The notes: generated by a model not told the origin, from the letters alone. DNA of 64,000 bases from Clostridium saccharobutylicum DSM 13864 (GCF_000473995.1 NC_022571.1:1514501-1578500), one strand, 5' to 3'. Positions 47,198 through 57,550 are shown, counted from the first letter of the stretch. Made by a program: numbers and translations.

Positions 47198-48403
47198 ATG
47201 AAAATATTAGTTATAAATTGTGGTAGTTCTTCTTTAAAATATCAACTTATTAACATGGAAGATAAGGGTGTTTTAGCTCAAGGACTAGTTGAGAGAATTG
47301 GAATAAGTGGATCAATCTTAACTCAAAAGGTTGATGGAAGAGATAAATATGTAATTGAATCACCACTAAAGGATCATCAAGAAGCTATTGATCTTGTATT
47401 AAGAACTTTAGTAGACGACAATCAAGGTGTAATAAAATCTATGGAAGAAATATCAGCTGTTGGCCATAGAGTTGTTCATGGTGGAGAAAAATATGCAACT
47501 TCAGTAGTAGTTACTGAAGAAGTTATTAAGAATCTTGAAGATTTTATTAAATTAGCACCACTTCATAATCCACCAAATATAATTGGAATTAGAGCTTGTC
47601 AAGCACTTATGCCAAATACTCCAATGGTTGCAGTATTCGATACAGCATTCCACCAAACTATGCCAGAAAAAGCATTTATGTATCCATTACCATATGAATT
47701 ATATAAAGAAGATCACATAAGAAGATATGGATTCCATGGAACATCTCATAAATATGTAGCTGGTGAAGTTGCTAAATGGATGAAGAAAGATATTAAGGAC
47801 ATTAAAACTATTACTTGTCACTTAGGTAATGGAGTAAGTGTTACTGCTGTTAACGGTGGTCAATCTATAGATACTACAATGGGATTCACACCACTTGATG
47901 GAATTATCATGGGATCAAGATCTGGAAGTATAGATCCAGCTATAGTTACATACTTAGTTAAGGAAAAAGGATATTCTATAGATGAAGTGAATGAAATTTT
48001 AAATAAGAAATCTGGTGTCTTAGGAATATCAGGATTAGGCACAGATTTTAGAGATATTAGAGCAGCAGTTGAAGAAAGAAATGATAAGAGAGCATTGCTT
48101 ACTATGGATATTTATGGATATCAAATTAAAAAGCAAATTGGAGCTTATGCAGCAGCAATGGCTGGAGTAGATGCAATTGTATTTACTGCGGGTATAGGAG
48201 AACACGCTCCTGAAATAAGAGTTAGAGCATTAACTGATATGGAATTCTTAGGAATTGAATTAGATGTAGATAAAAATGATAATCAAAATATTGGAGATGG
48301 AATGGAAATATCAAAACCTTCTTCAAAAGTAAAGGTATTTGTCATCCCTACAAATGAAGAATTAATGATTGCTGAGGAAACTTTAGAATTAATTCAAAAG
48401 TAA
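47198..48403 (+). CDS. ackA: Acetate kinase
   Basis: 401 residues, ATP-generating step to acetate. N-terminal phosphate-1 loop [58 protein letters not shown] and [11 protein letters not shown], all ASKHA/acetate kinase motifs. 15 bases after pta, so one operon. Confidence 0.98.
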   Translation: MKILVINCGSSSLKYQLINMEDKGVLAQGLVERIGISGSILTQKVDGRDKYVIESPLKDHQEAIDLVLRTLVDDNQGVIKSMEEISAVGHRVVHGGEKYATSVVVTEEVIKNLEDFIKLAPLHNPPNIIGIRACQALMPNTPMVAVFDTAFHQTMPEKAFMYPLPYELYKEDHIRRYGFHGTSHKYVAGEVAKWMKKDIKDIKTITCHLGNGVSVTAVNGGQSIDTTMGFTPLDGIIMGSRSGSIDPAIVTYLVKEKGYSIDEVNEILNKKSGVLGISGLGTDFRDIRAAVEERNDKRALLTMDIYGYQIKKQIGAYAAAMAGVDAIVFTAGIGEHAPEIRVRALTDMEFLGIELDVDKNDNQNIGDGMEISKPSSKVKVFVIPTNEELMIAEETLELIQK

Positions 48404-48418
48404 TTTGATATAAATGAC

Positions 48419-48447
48419 TTGACTTTTAAGTACTCACTTTATATAAT
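48419..48447 (+). promoter_or_regulatory. Sigma-A promoter of yceD-rpmF
   Basis: TTGACT (48419-48424), 17 bases, TATAAT (48442-48447). The transcript would begin near 48454, leaving about 90 bases of leader with the SD and hairpin described below. Confidence 0.8.
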
Positions 48448-48477
48448 AAATTGTGTTTGTTTTATAAATAATGTGCT

Positions 48478-48544
48478 AAGGAGTGAGACAAGAGTTTATT
48501 GAATAATTTATAATAAAACAATTATGCGATAGAACTCTGTAATT
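48478..48544 (+). promoter_or_regulatory. Split translation start: distant SD bridged by a hairpin before yceD
   Basis: AAGGAG at 48478-48483 is 61 bases before the ATG at 48545, far too distant. A stem ACA(A)GAGTT (48488-48496) / AACTCTGT (48533-48540), with one bulged A, would remove 53 bases and leave 8 bases between SD and ATG. No nearer SD exists. Confidence 0.6.
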
Positions 48545-49051
48545 ATGAAAGTACAAATTTCAGATATTATTTCAGGAAGAGATAGAAGCAAGAAAATTAA
48601 TTACACATTTGAGATGCCTAAGTTCGACTTCGAAGGAGATATAATTAAACCTATAGGTCCTTGTGAAGTGGTTGGAGTGATTTTTTCAGATAGTGATATA
48701 TTAATATTAAATGCTAAAATTAAAACTAATTTAGAAATGATATGTTCACGATGTTTAGATACCTTTATCTATCCAATAGATATTGATATAGAAGAAAGGT
48801 TTACAACTAATAGCGATAGCAAAGATGACGAAGCTATAGTTGTAATGGATGATGTTTTAGACATCACGGAAATTGTTGAAACTAGTATAATTTCAACATT
48901 ACCTATTAAAAGAGTTTGTAAAGACGACTGTAAAGGACTTTGCCAAGAATGTGGATGTAATCTTAATTACGAAACATGTTCTTGTCATAAAGAAGACGTA
49001 GATATACGTTTTGAAGCCTTGAGAGGGTTGTTTGACAATAAGGAGGTGTAA
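48545..49051 (+). CDS. yceD: YceD family protein (DUF177), metal-binding
   Basis: 168 residues. Family is encoded upstream of rpmF in many bacteria and is linked to 23S rRNA accumulation in E. coli and plants. C-x2-C in CSRCLD and a second cysteine cluster (CKDDCKGLCQECGCNLNYETCSC) suggest zinc binding; the latter is the conserved C-terminal motif. ATG 48545 has no adjacent SD (see 48478-48544). rpmF follows after 3 bases. Confidence 0.9.
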   Translation: MKVQISDIISGRDRSKKINYTFEMPKFDFEGDIIKPIGPCEVVGVIFSDSDILILNAKIKTNLEMICSRCLDTFIYPIDIDIEERFTTNSDSKDDEAIVVMDDVLDITEIVETSIISTLPIKRVCKDDCKGLCQECGCNLNYETCSCHKEDVDIRFEALRGLFDNKEV

Positions 49052-49054
49052 TGA

Positions 49055-49237
49055 ATGGGTTGTCCTGCAAGAAAAACTGGAAAAGCAAAAACAAAGCAAA
49101 GAAGAGCTCAAACTTTTAAAGCTAGTTTACCTGGTATAGTTGAATGTCCACAATGCCACGAAATGAAACTTGCTCATAGAGTATGTAAGAACTGTGGTTA
49201 TTACAAAGGTAAGGAAGTTGTAGCTTCTCAAAACTAA
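49055..49237 (+). CDS. rpmF: 50S ribosomal protein L32
   Basis: 60 residues starting [19 protein letters not shown] with zinc ribbon C-x2-C in CPQCH and C-x2-C in CKNCG. ATG 49055 is 4 bases after the yceD stop and has SD AGGAGGTG. An extra Cys at residue 3 is unusual in the family start. Followed by a terminator. Confidence 0.97.
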   Translation: MGCPARKTGKAKTKQRRAQTFKASLPGIVECPQCHEMKLAHRVCKNCGYYKGKEVVASQN

Positions 49238-49266
49238 AAGAAAGTCTTTATGACTTTCTTTTTCTT
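49237..49266 (+). terminator. Rho-independent terminator after rpmF
   Basis: AAAGAAAGTC (49237-49246) pairs perfectly with GACTTTCTTT (49252-49261), loop TTTAT, then TTC. Confidence 0.88.
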
Positions 49267-49507
49267 ATATATTAAAGTAAAAATATTAGTGAAAATTATT
49301 AGTGGTATAGAATAATATTATATTAAAAGTAGTAGAAATTTTGTGTTTTATGAAATACAGTGTAGAACTGATTATTATTAAACGTAAAATTATCTAGTAC
49401 TTTTTTTATGATAAATATTTATCAAACTAACTTTAAAATACAAAATATTTGGCAGAAACTAGAATTAGTATTGTATAATATATTTAGTAAGAAAGGAGGA
49501 GGTCATA

Positions 49508-50503
49508 ATGAAAATAGCAATAGATGGCATGGGGGGAGATAATGCACCAGTGGCTGTAATAGAGGGTGCTGTGCAAGCCTTAAAAGAATACAAGGATATT
49601 GAATTATACATTACTGGTCCAGAGGAAACTATAAATTTAGAATTGGCTAAATATAGTTATCCGAAGAATAAAATTAAAGTTATTGATGCAAAGGAAATAA
49701 TTTCACCGAATGAACATCCGGTAATGGCTTTAAGGAGAAAAAAGGATTCGAGTATAGTTAAAGCATTAAATTTAGTTAGAGATAAAACATGTGATGCAGT
49801 AATATCTGGTGGAAGTACAGGAGCGTTTTTGGCAGGATGCACTTTAATAGTTGGAAGAATAAATGGAGTAGAAAGACCAGCGCTTGCTCCTATAATGCCA
49901 GGAAGGCGTGGAAACTTTATGATAGTAGATGTTGGAGCTAATGTTGATTGTAAACCATCATTTTTGGTTCAATTTGCAAAGATGGGTAAAATATATTATC
50001 AAAAGGTTTTCCGAGTTAAAAATCCAAGTATAGGTCTTATAAACATAGGAGCTGAAGAAGAAAAGGGAAATGAATTGACAAAATCTACATTTAAGCTATT
50101 AAAACAAGAAGATTCTCTTAATTTTAAAGGAAATATAGAACCACGGGATGTATCTGCAGGAAATACAAATATCTTAGTAAGTGATGGATTTGTAGGAAAT
50201 ACAGTATTGAAAATGTATGAAGGAACAGCTTCAAGCATTTTAGGAATTGTAAAAGATGAAGTTCTTGAATCATCAATATTTTCTAAATTAGGTGTTTTAT
50301 TATTAAAACCAGTACTAAAAAATATAATGAAGAAATTTGATTATAAAGAATATGGTGGCGCTCCATTTTTGGGTGTTGATGGTATCTGTATAAAAGCTCA
50401 TGGCAGCTCAGATGCAAGGGCTTTTAAAAATGCTATTAGACAAACTAAGATTTTTTATGGAAATAATGTACTAGAAGATATTAAAAATGAGTTTTCTAGT
50501 TAA
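49508..50503 (+). CDS. plsX: Phosphate acyltransferase PlsX
   Basis: Makes acyl-phosphate from acyl-ACP for phosphatidic acid synthesis. 331 residues; [43 protein letters not shown] and [11 protein letters not shown] are family motifs. SD AGGAGGAGGT at 49495-49503. plsX precedes acpP, its substrate carrier gene. The 246-base gap upstream shows no clear FapR-type site. Confidence 0.97.
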   Translation: MKIAIDGMGGDNAPVAVIEGAVQALKEYKDIELYITGPEETINLELAKYSYPKNKIKVIDAKEIISPNEHPVMALRRKKDSSIVKALNLVRDKTCDAVISGGSTGAFLAGCTLIVGRINGVERPALAPIMPGRRGNFMIVDVGANVDCKPSFLVQFAKMGKIYYQKVFRVKNPSIGLINIGAEEEKGNELTKSTFKLLKQEDSLNFKGNIEPRDVSAGNTNILVSDGFVGNTVLKMYEGTASSILGIVKDEVLESSIFSKLGVLLLKPVLKNIMKKFDYKEYGGAPFLGVDGICIKAHGSSDARAFKNAIRQTKIFYGNNVLEDIKNEFSS

Positions 50504-50529
50504 TTTTAAGAAAATATATTAAACTAATA

Positions 50530-50558
50530 TTGACGATTCGCGCAATATATACTATTAT
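50530..50558 (+). promoter_or_regulatory. Sigma-A promoter of acpP
   Basis: TTGACG (50530-50535), 17 bases, TATTAT (50553-50558), 29 bases before the acpP start. Confidence 0.8.
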
Positions 50559-50587
50559 CTTAATGTAGAACTCGGGAGGTGAAACGA

Positions 50588-50818
50588 ATGTTTGAAAAAA
50601 TCCAAGCAATTATTGCTGATAAATTAAGTATCGATGAAGAAAGCGTTGTTATGGAAGCATCATTTATTGAAGATTTAAATGCTGATTCATTAGATATAGT
50701 TGAGCTTATAATGGCTCTAGAAGATGAACTAGATATCGAAATACCAGATGAAGATGTTGAAAACTTTAAAACAGTTGGAGATGTTGTAAATTACGTAAAA
50801 GCTCATCACGAAGAATAA
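50588..50818 (+). CDS. acpP: Acyl carrier protein
   Basis: 76 residues from ATG 50588 (SD GGGAGG at 50574-50579). The phosphopantetheine attachment Ser is in the motif [17 protein letters not shown]. Acidic (Asp/Glu-rich) as usual. Its own promoter (50530) and terminator (50822) frame it, allowing high expression. Confidence 0.98.
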   Translation: MFEKIQAIIADKLSIDEESVVMEASFIEDLNADSLDIVELIMALEDELDIEIPDEDVENFKTVGDVVNYVKAHHEE

Positions 50819-50821
50819 CAT

Positions 50822-50848
50822 AATCCCGCGTACATTGCGGGATTTTAT
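50822..50848 (+). terminator. Rho-independent terminator after acpP
   Basis: AATCCCGC (50822-50829) pairs perfectly with GCGGGATT (50837-50844), then TTTATTTT. Confidence 0.92.
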
Positions 50849-50916
50849 TTTACTAGTTTATTCTTGAATTTGTTATGAACTAGCAAATTGAAGAATAAAC
50901 TTCAAGGAGTGAAAAT

Positions 50917-51615
50917 ATGAATAAGTACACTATTAAAGAAATTGAAGAAAACCTAGGAGTTTGTTTTAATAATTCAAATTTAATTAAGACAGCATTAACA
51001 CATAGTTCATTTGCTAATCAATTTAAAGATGCTGAGTATAATGAAAGACTTGAATTTTTAGGAGATTCAGTTTTGCAGCTTTGCATTACAGAATATCTTT
51101 TCAATAATTTTAAAAATAAAAGTGAAGGAGAACTAACCAAAATAAGAAGCTTGATAGTTTGTGAAAATTCTCTCTATGAAATTGCTAAGAAACTAAACCT
51201 TGGTAATTATATAAGAATGAGTAAAGGTGAAGAACTTACAGGAGGTAGAGAGAGAATATCAATACAGGCAGATTCAGTTGAAGCAGTAATAGCTGCTGTT
51301 TATTTGGATAAAGGAATTGGTTTTGTTAGAGATTTTATATTGCTTCATTTTGAAGATATAATACATAAAGCTATAAATAATGAAATAATATTAGATTTTA
51401 AAACAAAGCTTCAAGAACTTTTGCAAAAGGATGGAGAAATATCAATTCAATATGAATTAACTAAATATGATGGGCCTCCACATAGAAGAAAATTTTTCAC
51501 AAATGTAACAATAGATAAGAAGGTTATGGGTGAGGGTTCTGGTTATAGCAAAAAGGAAGCAGAACAAAATGCAGCCAAACAAGCTTTGATTAATTTGGAA
51601 GGGATAAATGAGTAA
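50917..51615 (+). CDS. rnc: Ribonuclease III
   Basis: Double-strand RNA endonuclease that processes rRNA. 232 residues with signature ERLEFLGDSVLQL, ADSVEAVIAAVYLD, and a C-terminal double-strand RNA-binding domain (FKTKLQELLQKDGEISIQYELTK ... KKEAEQNAAKQAL). The next gene starts 8 bases before the rnc stop. Confidence 0.98.
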   Translation: MNKYTIKEIEENLGVCFNNSNLIKTALTHSSFANQFKDAEYNERLEFLGDSVLQLCITEYLFNNFKNKSEGELTKIRSLIVCENSLYEIAKKLNLGNYIRMSKGEELTGGRERISIQADSVEAVIAAVYLDKGIGFVRDFILLHFEDIIHKAINNEIILDFKTKLQELLQKDGEISIQYELTKYDGPPHRRKFFTNVTIDKKVMGEGSGYSKKEAEQNAAKQALINLEGINE

Positions 51616-52636
51616 AAATTATTATATAATACCTGTATTTGTACCTCATGAAGGATGTCCACATAATTGTGTGTTTTGTAATCAAGATAGAATAACAGGA
51701 ATAAAGGATCAAGTTACAGCTCAAACTGTAAGAGATACAATAACAAGTTATTTAGAAACGATACAGAATAAAAATGCAGTTATTGAAGTTTCATTCTTTG
51801 GCGGAACTTTTACTGGAATAAGAGAAGAAAAGCAAAAAGAACTTTTGGCAGTAGCAAAGGAATATAAAGAAAACGGGTTTGTGGATAAAATAAGGTTATC
51901 TACAAGGCCTGATTACATTAATGATTACATATTAACATATTTACAGGAATATGGAGTTGATATAATAGAACTTGGTGTTCAGTCACTGGATGATGAGGTA
52001 TTAAGAAAATCAGGTAGAGGGCATAGTGTAAGTGATGTTATATATGCTTCATCTTTAATTAAAAGATATGGATTTATTCTTGGACATCAAATAATGCCAG
52101 GATTACCAGGCGATACATTTGATAAGGATATAACTACTACTAAAGCATCTATTGAAATGAAACCAGATATTTGTAGAATATATCCATCGTTGGTTATAAA
52201 AGATACACCTATGGAACAAATGTATGAAATATTGGAGTATGTGCCGTATTCTTTAGAAGATGCAGTGAATATAAGTAAAGTTATTTACAATATGTATAGA
52301 AGCAATGGAATTAATGTAATAAGAATCGGACTACAACCAACGGAAAGCATTAATGAAGGGAAAGATATAATAGCAGGTCCATTTCATCCTTCGTTTAGGG
52401 AATTGGTTGAAGGATCATTATTGATAGACATAATATTAGAAAATTTAAAAGATGAAGATATGGCAATAGTTAATATTAATCCTAAAGACTTAAGTAAGCT
52501 TTATGCAAATAAGAAAGTATATTTTAATAAGCTTAAGGAGAGTAACAAAATCGTTACAGTAGCACAAGATGAGAAAGTTCAAAGGGGTCATATAAAACTT
52601 TGCCTAAAAGGAAAAGAATTAGATATAATATATTAG
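51608..52636 (+). CDS. Radical SAM protein, Elp3-like (uncharacterised)
   Basis: 342 residues with C-x3-C-x2-C iron-sulfur motif in EGCPHNCVFCNQ (about 15-26), then VSFFGGTFTGI, LSTRPDYI, ELGVQSLDDEVLRKSGRGH and GHQIMPGLPGDTFDKD, motifs of Elp3/HemN-type radical SAM proteins. It lacks the acetyltransferase domain of full Elp3. The same gene lies between rnc and smc in other clostridia. Exact substrate is unknown; tRNA modification is a reasonable guess, not a result. Confidence 0.87.
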   Translation: MSKNYYIIPVFVPHEGCPHNCVFCNQDRITGIKDQVTAQTVRDTITSYLETIQNKNAVIEVSFFGGTFTGIREEKQKELLAVAKEYKENGFVDKIRLSTRPDYINDYILTYLQEYGVDIIELGVQSLDDEVLRKSGRGHSVSDVIYASSLIKRYGFILGHQIMPGLPGDTFDKDITTTKASIEMKPDICRIYPSLVIKDTPMEQMYEILEYVPYSLEDAVNISKVIYNMYRSNGINVIRIGLQPTESINEGKDIIAGPFHPSFRELVEGSLLIDIILENLKDEDMAIVNINPKDLSKLYANKKVYFNKLKESNKIVTVAQDEKVQRGHIKLCLKGKELDIIY

Positions 52637-52658
52637 CGAGGGGAAACTCTCGCTTTTA
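52635..52658 (+). terminator. Terminator at the end of the radical SAM gene
   Basis: AGCGAG (52635-52640) pairs with CTCGCT (52649-52654), loop GGGAAACT, then TTTT. It starts inside the stop codon. Confidence 0.75.
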
Positions 52659-52680
52659 TAAATTAAATACATAACTTATG

Positions 52681-52698
52681 TATTTTCACGTGCCTTAT
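52681..52698 (+). repeat. CACGTG-centred 18-bp sequence, first copy
   Basis: TATTTTCACGTGCCTTAT, whose exact reverse complement is at 61831-61848. It lies 53 bases upstream of the small peptide and smc, next to a TTGAAA at 52698-52703. Confidence 0.6.
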
Positions 52699-52750
52699 TG
52701 AAATTTATACATCTTTACTATAAACTAAATTATGATGAGGAGTGTTTAGA

Positions 52751-52849
52751 ATGAAAAAGAAGACTAGGCAAAAAATGAAAATTGCAATGGCTATATTTAT
52801 TATAGTAATTTTTATTATAGGATTAATACCTACTATACTTTATATGTAA
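52751..52849 (+). CDS. Small single-span membrane peptide (DUF4044-like), 32 residues
   Basis: 32 residues from ATG to TAA with SD GAGGAG 8 bases before. Sequence: basic N-terminus with eight Lys/Arg in the first 10 residues, then a hydrophobic helix to the end (IAMAIFIIVIFIIGLIPTIL). A lone membrane peptide upstream of smc in Firmicutes is annotated as DUF4044. No function is known. It ends 12 bases before smc, so likely in the same transcript. Confidence 0.75.
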   Translation: MKKKTRQKMKIAMAIFIIVIFIIGLIPTILYM

Positions 52850-52861
52850 GGAGTGGGCAGA

Positions 52862-55800
52862 TTGTTTTTAAAATCTCTAGAGATAAGAGGGTTTAAGTCT
52901 TTTGCAGATAAGACAGAACTAAAATTTAAAAAAGGTGTAACAGCGGTCGTAGGACCTAATGGAAGTGGGAAAAGTAATATTTCTGATGCAGTAAGATGGG
53001 TGCTCGGTGAACAAAGTATAAAAGTTCTAAGAGGCGGAAAAATGGAAGATGTAATTTTTGCAGGGACTCAATTTAGAAAACCAGTAGGACTTGCTCAGGT
53101 TTCTTTAACTCTCGACAATAGTGATGAAAGTCTATCAACTGAATATAACGAAGTGACTGTATCTAGAAGAATATTTAGATCTGGTGAATCTGAGTATTTG
53201 ATAAATAATTCAAAGTGTAGACTTAAAGACGTAACTAATCTGTTCATGGATACCGGAATAGGTAAAGAAGGTTATTCACTTATTGGACAAGGCAAAATTG
53301 AGGCTATTCTAAGTGGAAAGCCGGAAGAAAGAAGATCATTGCTTGAAGAAGCGGCAGGTATTGTTAAGTTCAAAAATAGAAAAGAAGAAGCTGAAAAAAA
53401 ATTGAGCAATACTGATGATAATCTTGTTAGAATAAATGATATTTTGTCAACTTATGAGGAAAGAATAGAACCTTTGAGAATCGAAAGAGAAAAGGCACTA
53501 GAATTCAATGAGTTATCCCAAAATTTAAAGGTAAAGGAAGTTTCATTAATAGTACACACCATAAAGAATATGGAGGAAGAATTAAAAACTTTTAATGAAG
53601 ATTTGAATTTAAAAATTAAGGATATTGAGGATGCAAGAAAAGAAATAGCTAACGATAAAGAAATGCTTAGAGTTTTAGAAGGAAAAATAGAAGAAATAGA
53701 GAAAAAAACTCTAGAAGAAAAAGAGCAGTATTATAATTTAAAAGAAATAGTAAGTGATGATACCAAGAGCATTGAACTTTATCATGAAAGAATTAAAAGT
53801 TTTGAAGAAAAAATTAATAGAAATAATTATGAAATAAGTGATATTTCAATTAAGATACAGGAAGTAAATAAAAATAAAGCAATATTAGAAGAAGAATTGG
53901 TTAGTAGATTAGAAGCGCAAAAATTAAAGAATGAAGATATATCAAAATTAGAAGAATACAATAGAAATAATTCTAAAGAATTGAAGAGCATGGAAGAGGA
54001 GCTTAAGAATTTAAAAGAAGGAGAATTTGAGCTTTTAAGAAATAATTCGGATATAAAAAATGAAATTACTATATTAAATAAGGATATTGCGCTTAGAGAT
54101 GAAAAAACAGAAACTTTAAATTCATCTATATCTTCTTTAGAAAATAACATAGTAATTAATTTGGCTACATACAAGGGTTTAAGTAATGATATTGAAGTTA
54201 AGAAAGATAATATAAAATTATTGAATTTGTCAATTGTAGACGATAAGAAAAATATAAGTGTATTATCAGGAAATTTAACTAGAAAAGAAAACGAACTCAG
54301 AGAATTAAATAGTATTTTAACAAAACTTGATGCAAATAAAAATATGTTAGAAAATCTTGAAAAGCATTATGAGGGATATAACAGATCTGTTAAAACACTA
54401 ATGGAATCAATTCATCGTGAGAAGATTGCACAAGCTAGCGATACTAAAGTTTTAGGAGAAGTATTTACAGTTAGTAAAGAATATGAAATTGCTATAGAAA
54501 TAGCATTAGGGGCTGCAATTTCTAATGTTATAACAAAAAATGAGGAAATAGCAAAAATTCTTATTGGATACTTAAAAAAGAATAGCTTAGGAAGAGCAAC
54601 ATTTTTACCTTTAAATATAATAAAAGGGAAAAAGTTAGTTTTAGATAAACGTATTACTGAAGCTGAAGGTTATGTTGGGCTTGGAAGTGATATAATTTCA
54701 TATGATATAGAGTATGAAAACATAATGAATTATACTTTAGGGAGAACAATAATCTGTACTAATATGGATTGTGCACTTAATATAGCTCGTAGGGGTAACT
54801 TTGGTTATAAAATTGTTACTTTAGAAGGTGAAGTGATAAATCCAGGAGGAGCATTAACTGGTGGTAGCATAAAAGGAAAAAATACTAATGTTTTAGGAAG
54901 AAAAAGGGAAATAGAAGAATTAGAAAATGATATAAACAAAAAGAAGCAAACATATCAGGAATTAATTGAAGTTGTTCAAGATTTAAAAGTACAAATAAAA
55001 AAGATAAATGAAGATGTACTTAATAAAAGAGATGAGGTACATGAAAAAAACATTGAATTAACAAAAAAAGAAAGTGAATCTCAAAGATTACAAAATGATA
55101 CAGATAAACTTAGAAGAAATTTAAAGATAACCAAAGAAGATTTAGAAAGAATAATTAATGAAAAAGAGGTTATCTTTGAAAAGCTTAAAGTTAAAGAAGA
55201 AGAAATTAAATCTCTTGAAAATGAAAACTCATTTAACAAAAACAAGAGTTTGGAATTAGAAAAAGTAATAAGTGCAAAATTACAAGAAGTAAATAGTAAT
55301 GAAAATAAGCTTACTGAAATGAAGATAAACAAAGCTACTTTGGATGAAGCGATTGAAGGTAAGAAAAATGAATTTTCAAGAATGGAAAAAGAAATACAAG
55401 ATTTATCGTCCAAAAGTAAACTTTTAACTCAAGAAAATATTGATAATCAGAACAATATTGAAACTTTAAATTTAAATATTAAGGAAAAACATAGGATTAT
55501 AGAAAAAAATACTAATAGCATAAGTGTTTTAGAATCAAACTTTAAAGATGAGGAAATACTAAAGGAAAAACTAAAACAGGAATTTAAAGAAAAAGATAAT
55601 CTTATTAGTGGTGTGCTAGATGAGATTGGCATGAAAGAGATGGAAGTTAACAAAAGAGAAGTAATAAAAGCCAAAAAAGAAACTGAAAAGGAACATATTT
55701 ATAAGAAGCTTAATGATGAGCTAGAATTAACTTATGCAGAAGCTTTAGATATATGTGAACCAGTAATTGAAGAAAGTAATCTAAAACAAGAAATTTATAT

Positions 55801-56419
55801 TATAAAGGGCAGGATAACAAAACTTGGCGTTGTAAATTTAGCTGCGATAGAAGAATATGAAGATATAAAAGAAAAGTATGAATTTATGTCAACTCAGGCA
55901 GAAGACCTAGAAAATGCAAAGAAGGAATTGATTTCTGTAATTGAAGAAATGACAAATGAAATGAAAAACTTATTTATAGAAAACTTTAAAATTCTAAATT
56001 ACAATTTTAATCAAACATTTAAGGACTTATTTAAAGGCGGTAGTGCAGAACTTATTTTAGGTGAAGGTGATGAGCTTACAGCTAATATTGACATAAATGT
56101 AGAGCCACCGGGTAAAAAACTTCAAAATATTAATTTGATGTCAGGAGGAGAAAAAGTTTTATCTGCTATAGCATTACTTTTTGCTATATTAAAAATGAAG
56201 CCGACTCCATTCTGTATACTTGATGAAATTGAAGCTGCTTTAGATGATGCAAATGTATATAGATATGCAGAATTTTTAACTAGATTTTCTCAAAATACTC
56301 AATTTATAGTTATAACTCATAGGAAGGGAACTATGGAAGCTAGTGACATTATATACGGAGTAACAATGGAAGAAAAGGGAATATCAAAAGTTGTATCTGT
56401 AGATTTAACAAAAAATTAA
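52862..56419 (+). CDS. smc: Chromosome segregation protein SMC
   Basis: Condensin ATPase that organises the chromosome with ScpA/ScpB. 1185 residues. Start is TTG 52862 (MFLKSLEIRGFKSFADK), 8 bases after SD AAGGAG; GTG 52853 lies inside that SD. Walker A GPNGSGKSN near residue 31-39, coiled coils, flexible hinge at about 515-640 (VSKEYEIAIEIALGAAISNVIT, EGEVINPGGALTGGSIKG), then C-terminal signature LMSGGEKVLSAIALL and Walker B FCILDEIEAALDDANV. Expected family length. scpAB is not in this window. ftsY follows by 17 bases. Confidence 0.98.
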   Translation: MFLKSLEIRGFKSFADKTELKFKKGVTAVVGPNGSGKSNISDAVRWVLGEQSIKVLRGGKMEDVIFAGTQFRKPVGLAQVSLTLDNSDESLSTEYNEVTVSRRIFRSGESEYLINNSKCRLKDVTNLFMDTGIGKEGYSLIGQGKIEAILSGKPEERRSLLEEAAGIVKFKNRKEEAEKKLSNTDDNLVRINDILSTYEERIEPLRIEREKALEFNELSQNLKVKEVSLIVHTIKNMEEELKTFNEDLNLKIKDIEDARKEIANDKEMLRVLEGKIEEIEKKTLEEKEQYYNLKEIVSDDTKSIELYHERIKSFEEKINRNNYEISDISIKIQEVNKNKAILEEELVSRLEAQKLKNEDISKLEEYNRNNSKELKSMEEELKNLKEGEFELLRNNSDIKNEITILNKDIALRDEKTETLNSSISSLENNIVINLATYKGLSNDIEVKKDNIKLLNLSIVDDKKNISVLSGNLTRKENELRELNSILTKLDANKNMLENLEKHYEGYNRSVKTLMESIHREKIAQASDTKVLGEVFTVSKEYEIAIEIALGAAISNVITKNEEIAKILIGYLKKNSLGRATFLPLNIIKGKKLVLDKRITEAEGYVGLGSDIISYDIEYENIMNYTLGRTIICTNMDCALNIARRGNFGYKIVTLEGEVINPGGALTGGSIKGKNTNVLGRKREIEELENDINKKKQTYQELIEVVQDLKVQIKKINEDVLNKRDEVHEKNIELTKKESESQRLQNDTDKLRRNLKITKEDLERIINEKEVIFEKLKVKEEEIKSLENENSFNKNKSLELEKVISAKLQEVNSNENKLTEMKINKATLDEAIEGKKNEFSRMEKEIQDLSSKSKLLTQENIDNQNNIETLNLNIKEKHRIIEKNTNSISVLESNFKDEEILKEKLKQEFKEKDNLISGVLDEIGMKEMEVNKREVIKAKKETEKEHIYKKLNDELELTYAEALDICEPVIEESNLKQEIYIIKGRITKLGVVNLAAIEEYEDIKEKYEFMSTQAEDLENAKKELISVIEEMTNEMKNLFIENFKILNYNFNQTFKDLFKGGSAELILGEGDELTANIDINVEPPGKKLQNINLMSGGEKVLSAIALLFAILKMKPTPFCILDEIEAALDDANVYRYAEFLTRFSQNTQFIVITHRKGTMEASDIIYGVTMEEKGISKVVSVDLTKN

Positions 56420-56436
56420 ATTAGGAGGAAATGAAT

Positions 56437-57345
56437 TTGTTTGGAAATTTATTTAATAAACTAAAAGAAGGATTAACAAAAACTAGAGATGGGTTAACTG
56501 ATAAAATAAACGAGGCTTTAAAACTTGCAATAACTATAGATGAAGATTTATATGAAGAATTAGAAGAGATTTTAATTACATCAGATGTTGGGATGGAAAC
56601 TACTATAGATATTATAGAAAGATTAAGAACTAAAATACGTAAGGAAAAAATAAATGATCCACAAGAAGTTAAACCAGCATTAAAAGCGGTAATAAGAGAC
56701 ATATTACTTGAAGGATCTTATGAGGATGATGATGAAGAGAAAAAGGTAATGCTAGTAATAGGGGTTAATGGAGTTGGTAAAACTACATCCATTGGAAAAC
56801 TTGCAGCAAAAAACAAGCAAGAGGGTAAAAAAGTATTACTTGCAGCAGCGGATACATTTAGAGCAGCTGCCATAGATCAACTTGAAGTTTGGAGTTCACG
56901 TGCTGATGTTGATATAGTTAAGCATCAGGAAGGTTCTGATCCAGCAGCAGTAGTTTTTGATGCTATAGAAGCGGCTAAAGCTAGAAAAGTAGATTTATTA
57001 ATATGTGATACAGCAGGAAGACTTCATAATAAAAAGAATTTAATGAATGAGCTTGAAAAGATAAATAGAATAATAGATAGAGAATTAGAAGGCTTTAAGA
57101 AAGAAACTCTACTTGTTTTAGATGCAACTACTGGTCAAAATGCTGTAATTCAAGCAAAGCAGTTTATGGAAGCATGCCCTATCGATGGCATAATTTTGAC
57201 TAAATTAGATGGAACTGCAAAAGGTGGAGTTGTTATATCTATAAAACAAAGTTTAAATATACCTGTTAGATATATTGGTGTTGGAGAAGGAATTGATGAT
57301 TTGCAAAAGTTTGATGCAGAAGGGTTTGCAGAAGCACTTATATAA
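56437..57345 (+). CDS. ftsY: Signal recognition particle receptor FtsY
   Basis: Receptor GTPase that docks SRP at the membrane. 302 residues: NG domain with GVNGVGKTTSIGKLA, LAAADTFRAAAIDQLE, CDTAGRLHNKKNLM, TKLDGTAKGG and GVGEGIDDLQKFD. The acidic A domain is short. TTG 56437 sits 8 bases after SD AGGAGG; ATG 56431 is only 2 bases after it. Both give nearly the same protein. Confidence 0.97.
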   Translation: MFGNLFNKLKEGLTKTRDGLTDKINEALKLAITIDEDLYEELEEILITSDVGMETTIDIIERLRTKIRKEKINDPQEVKPALKAVIRDILLEGSYEDDDEEKKVMLVIGVNGVGKTTSIGKLAAKNKQEGKKVLLAAADTFRAAAIDQLEVWSSRADVDIVKHQEGSDPAAVVFDAIEAAKARKVDLLICDTAGRLHNKKNLMNELEKINRIIDRELEGFKKETLLVLDATTGQNAVIQAKQFMEACPIDGIILTKLDGTAKGGVVISIKQSLNIPVRYIGVGEGIDDLQKFDAEGFAEALI

Positions 57346-57550
57346 TTCACTTAAAGTTAATAATTAACGCATTAATAACAAATTTTTTTAAGAATTTGAA
57401 ATATGAATTAATAAAAATGCGAATACTATATGAATATTTCATTATAGAAGAGAAGTGTTAAGAATAAAGGGATACGTGCGTATAATTAAAATTAAATTAG
57501 TAGGCGGATATTTATAAATTAAAAAAATAAAGTGTGTTAAGTAAAAATAC

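Noticed and set aside
49440..49500. FapR-like operator or promoter before plsX
   Set aside because: TTGGCA and TATAAT are 19 bases apart and no convincing palindrome was present.
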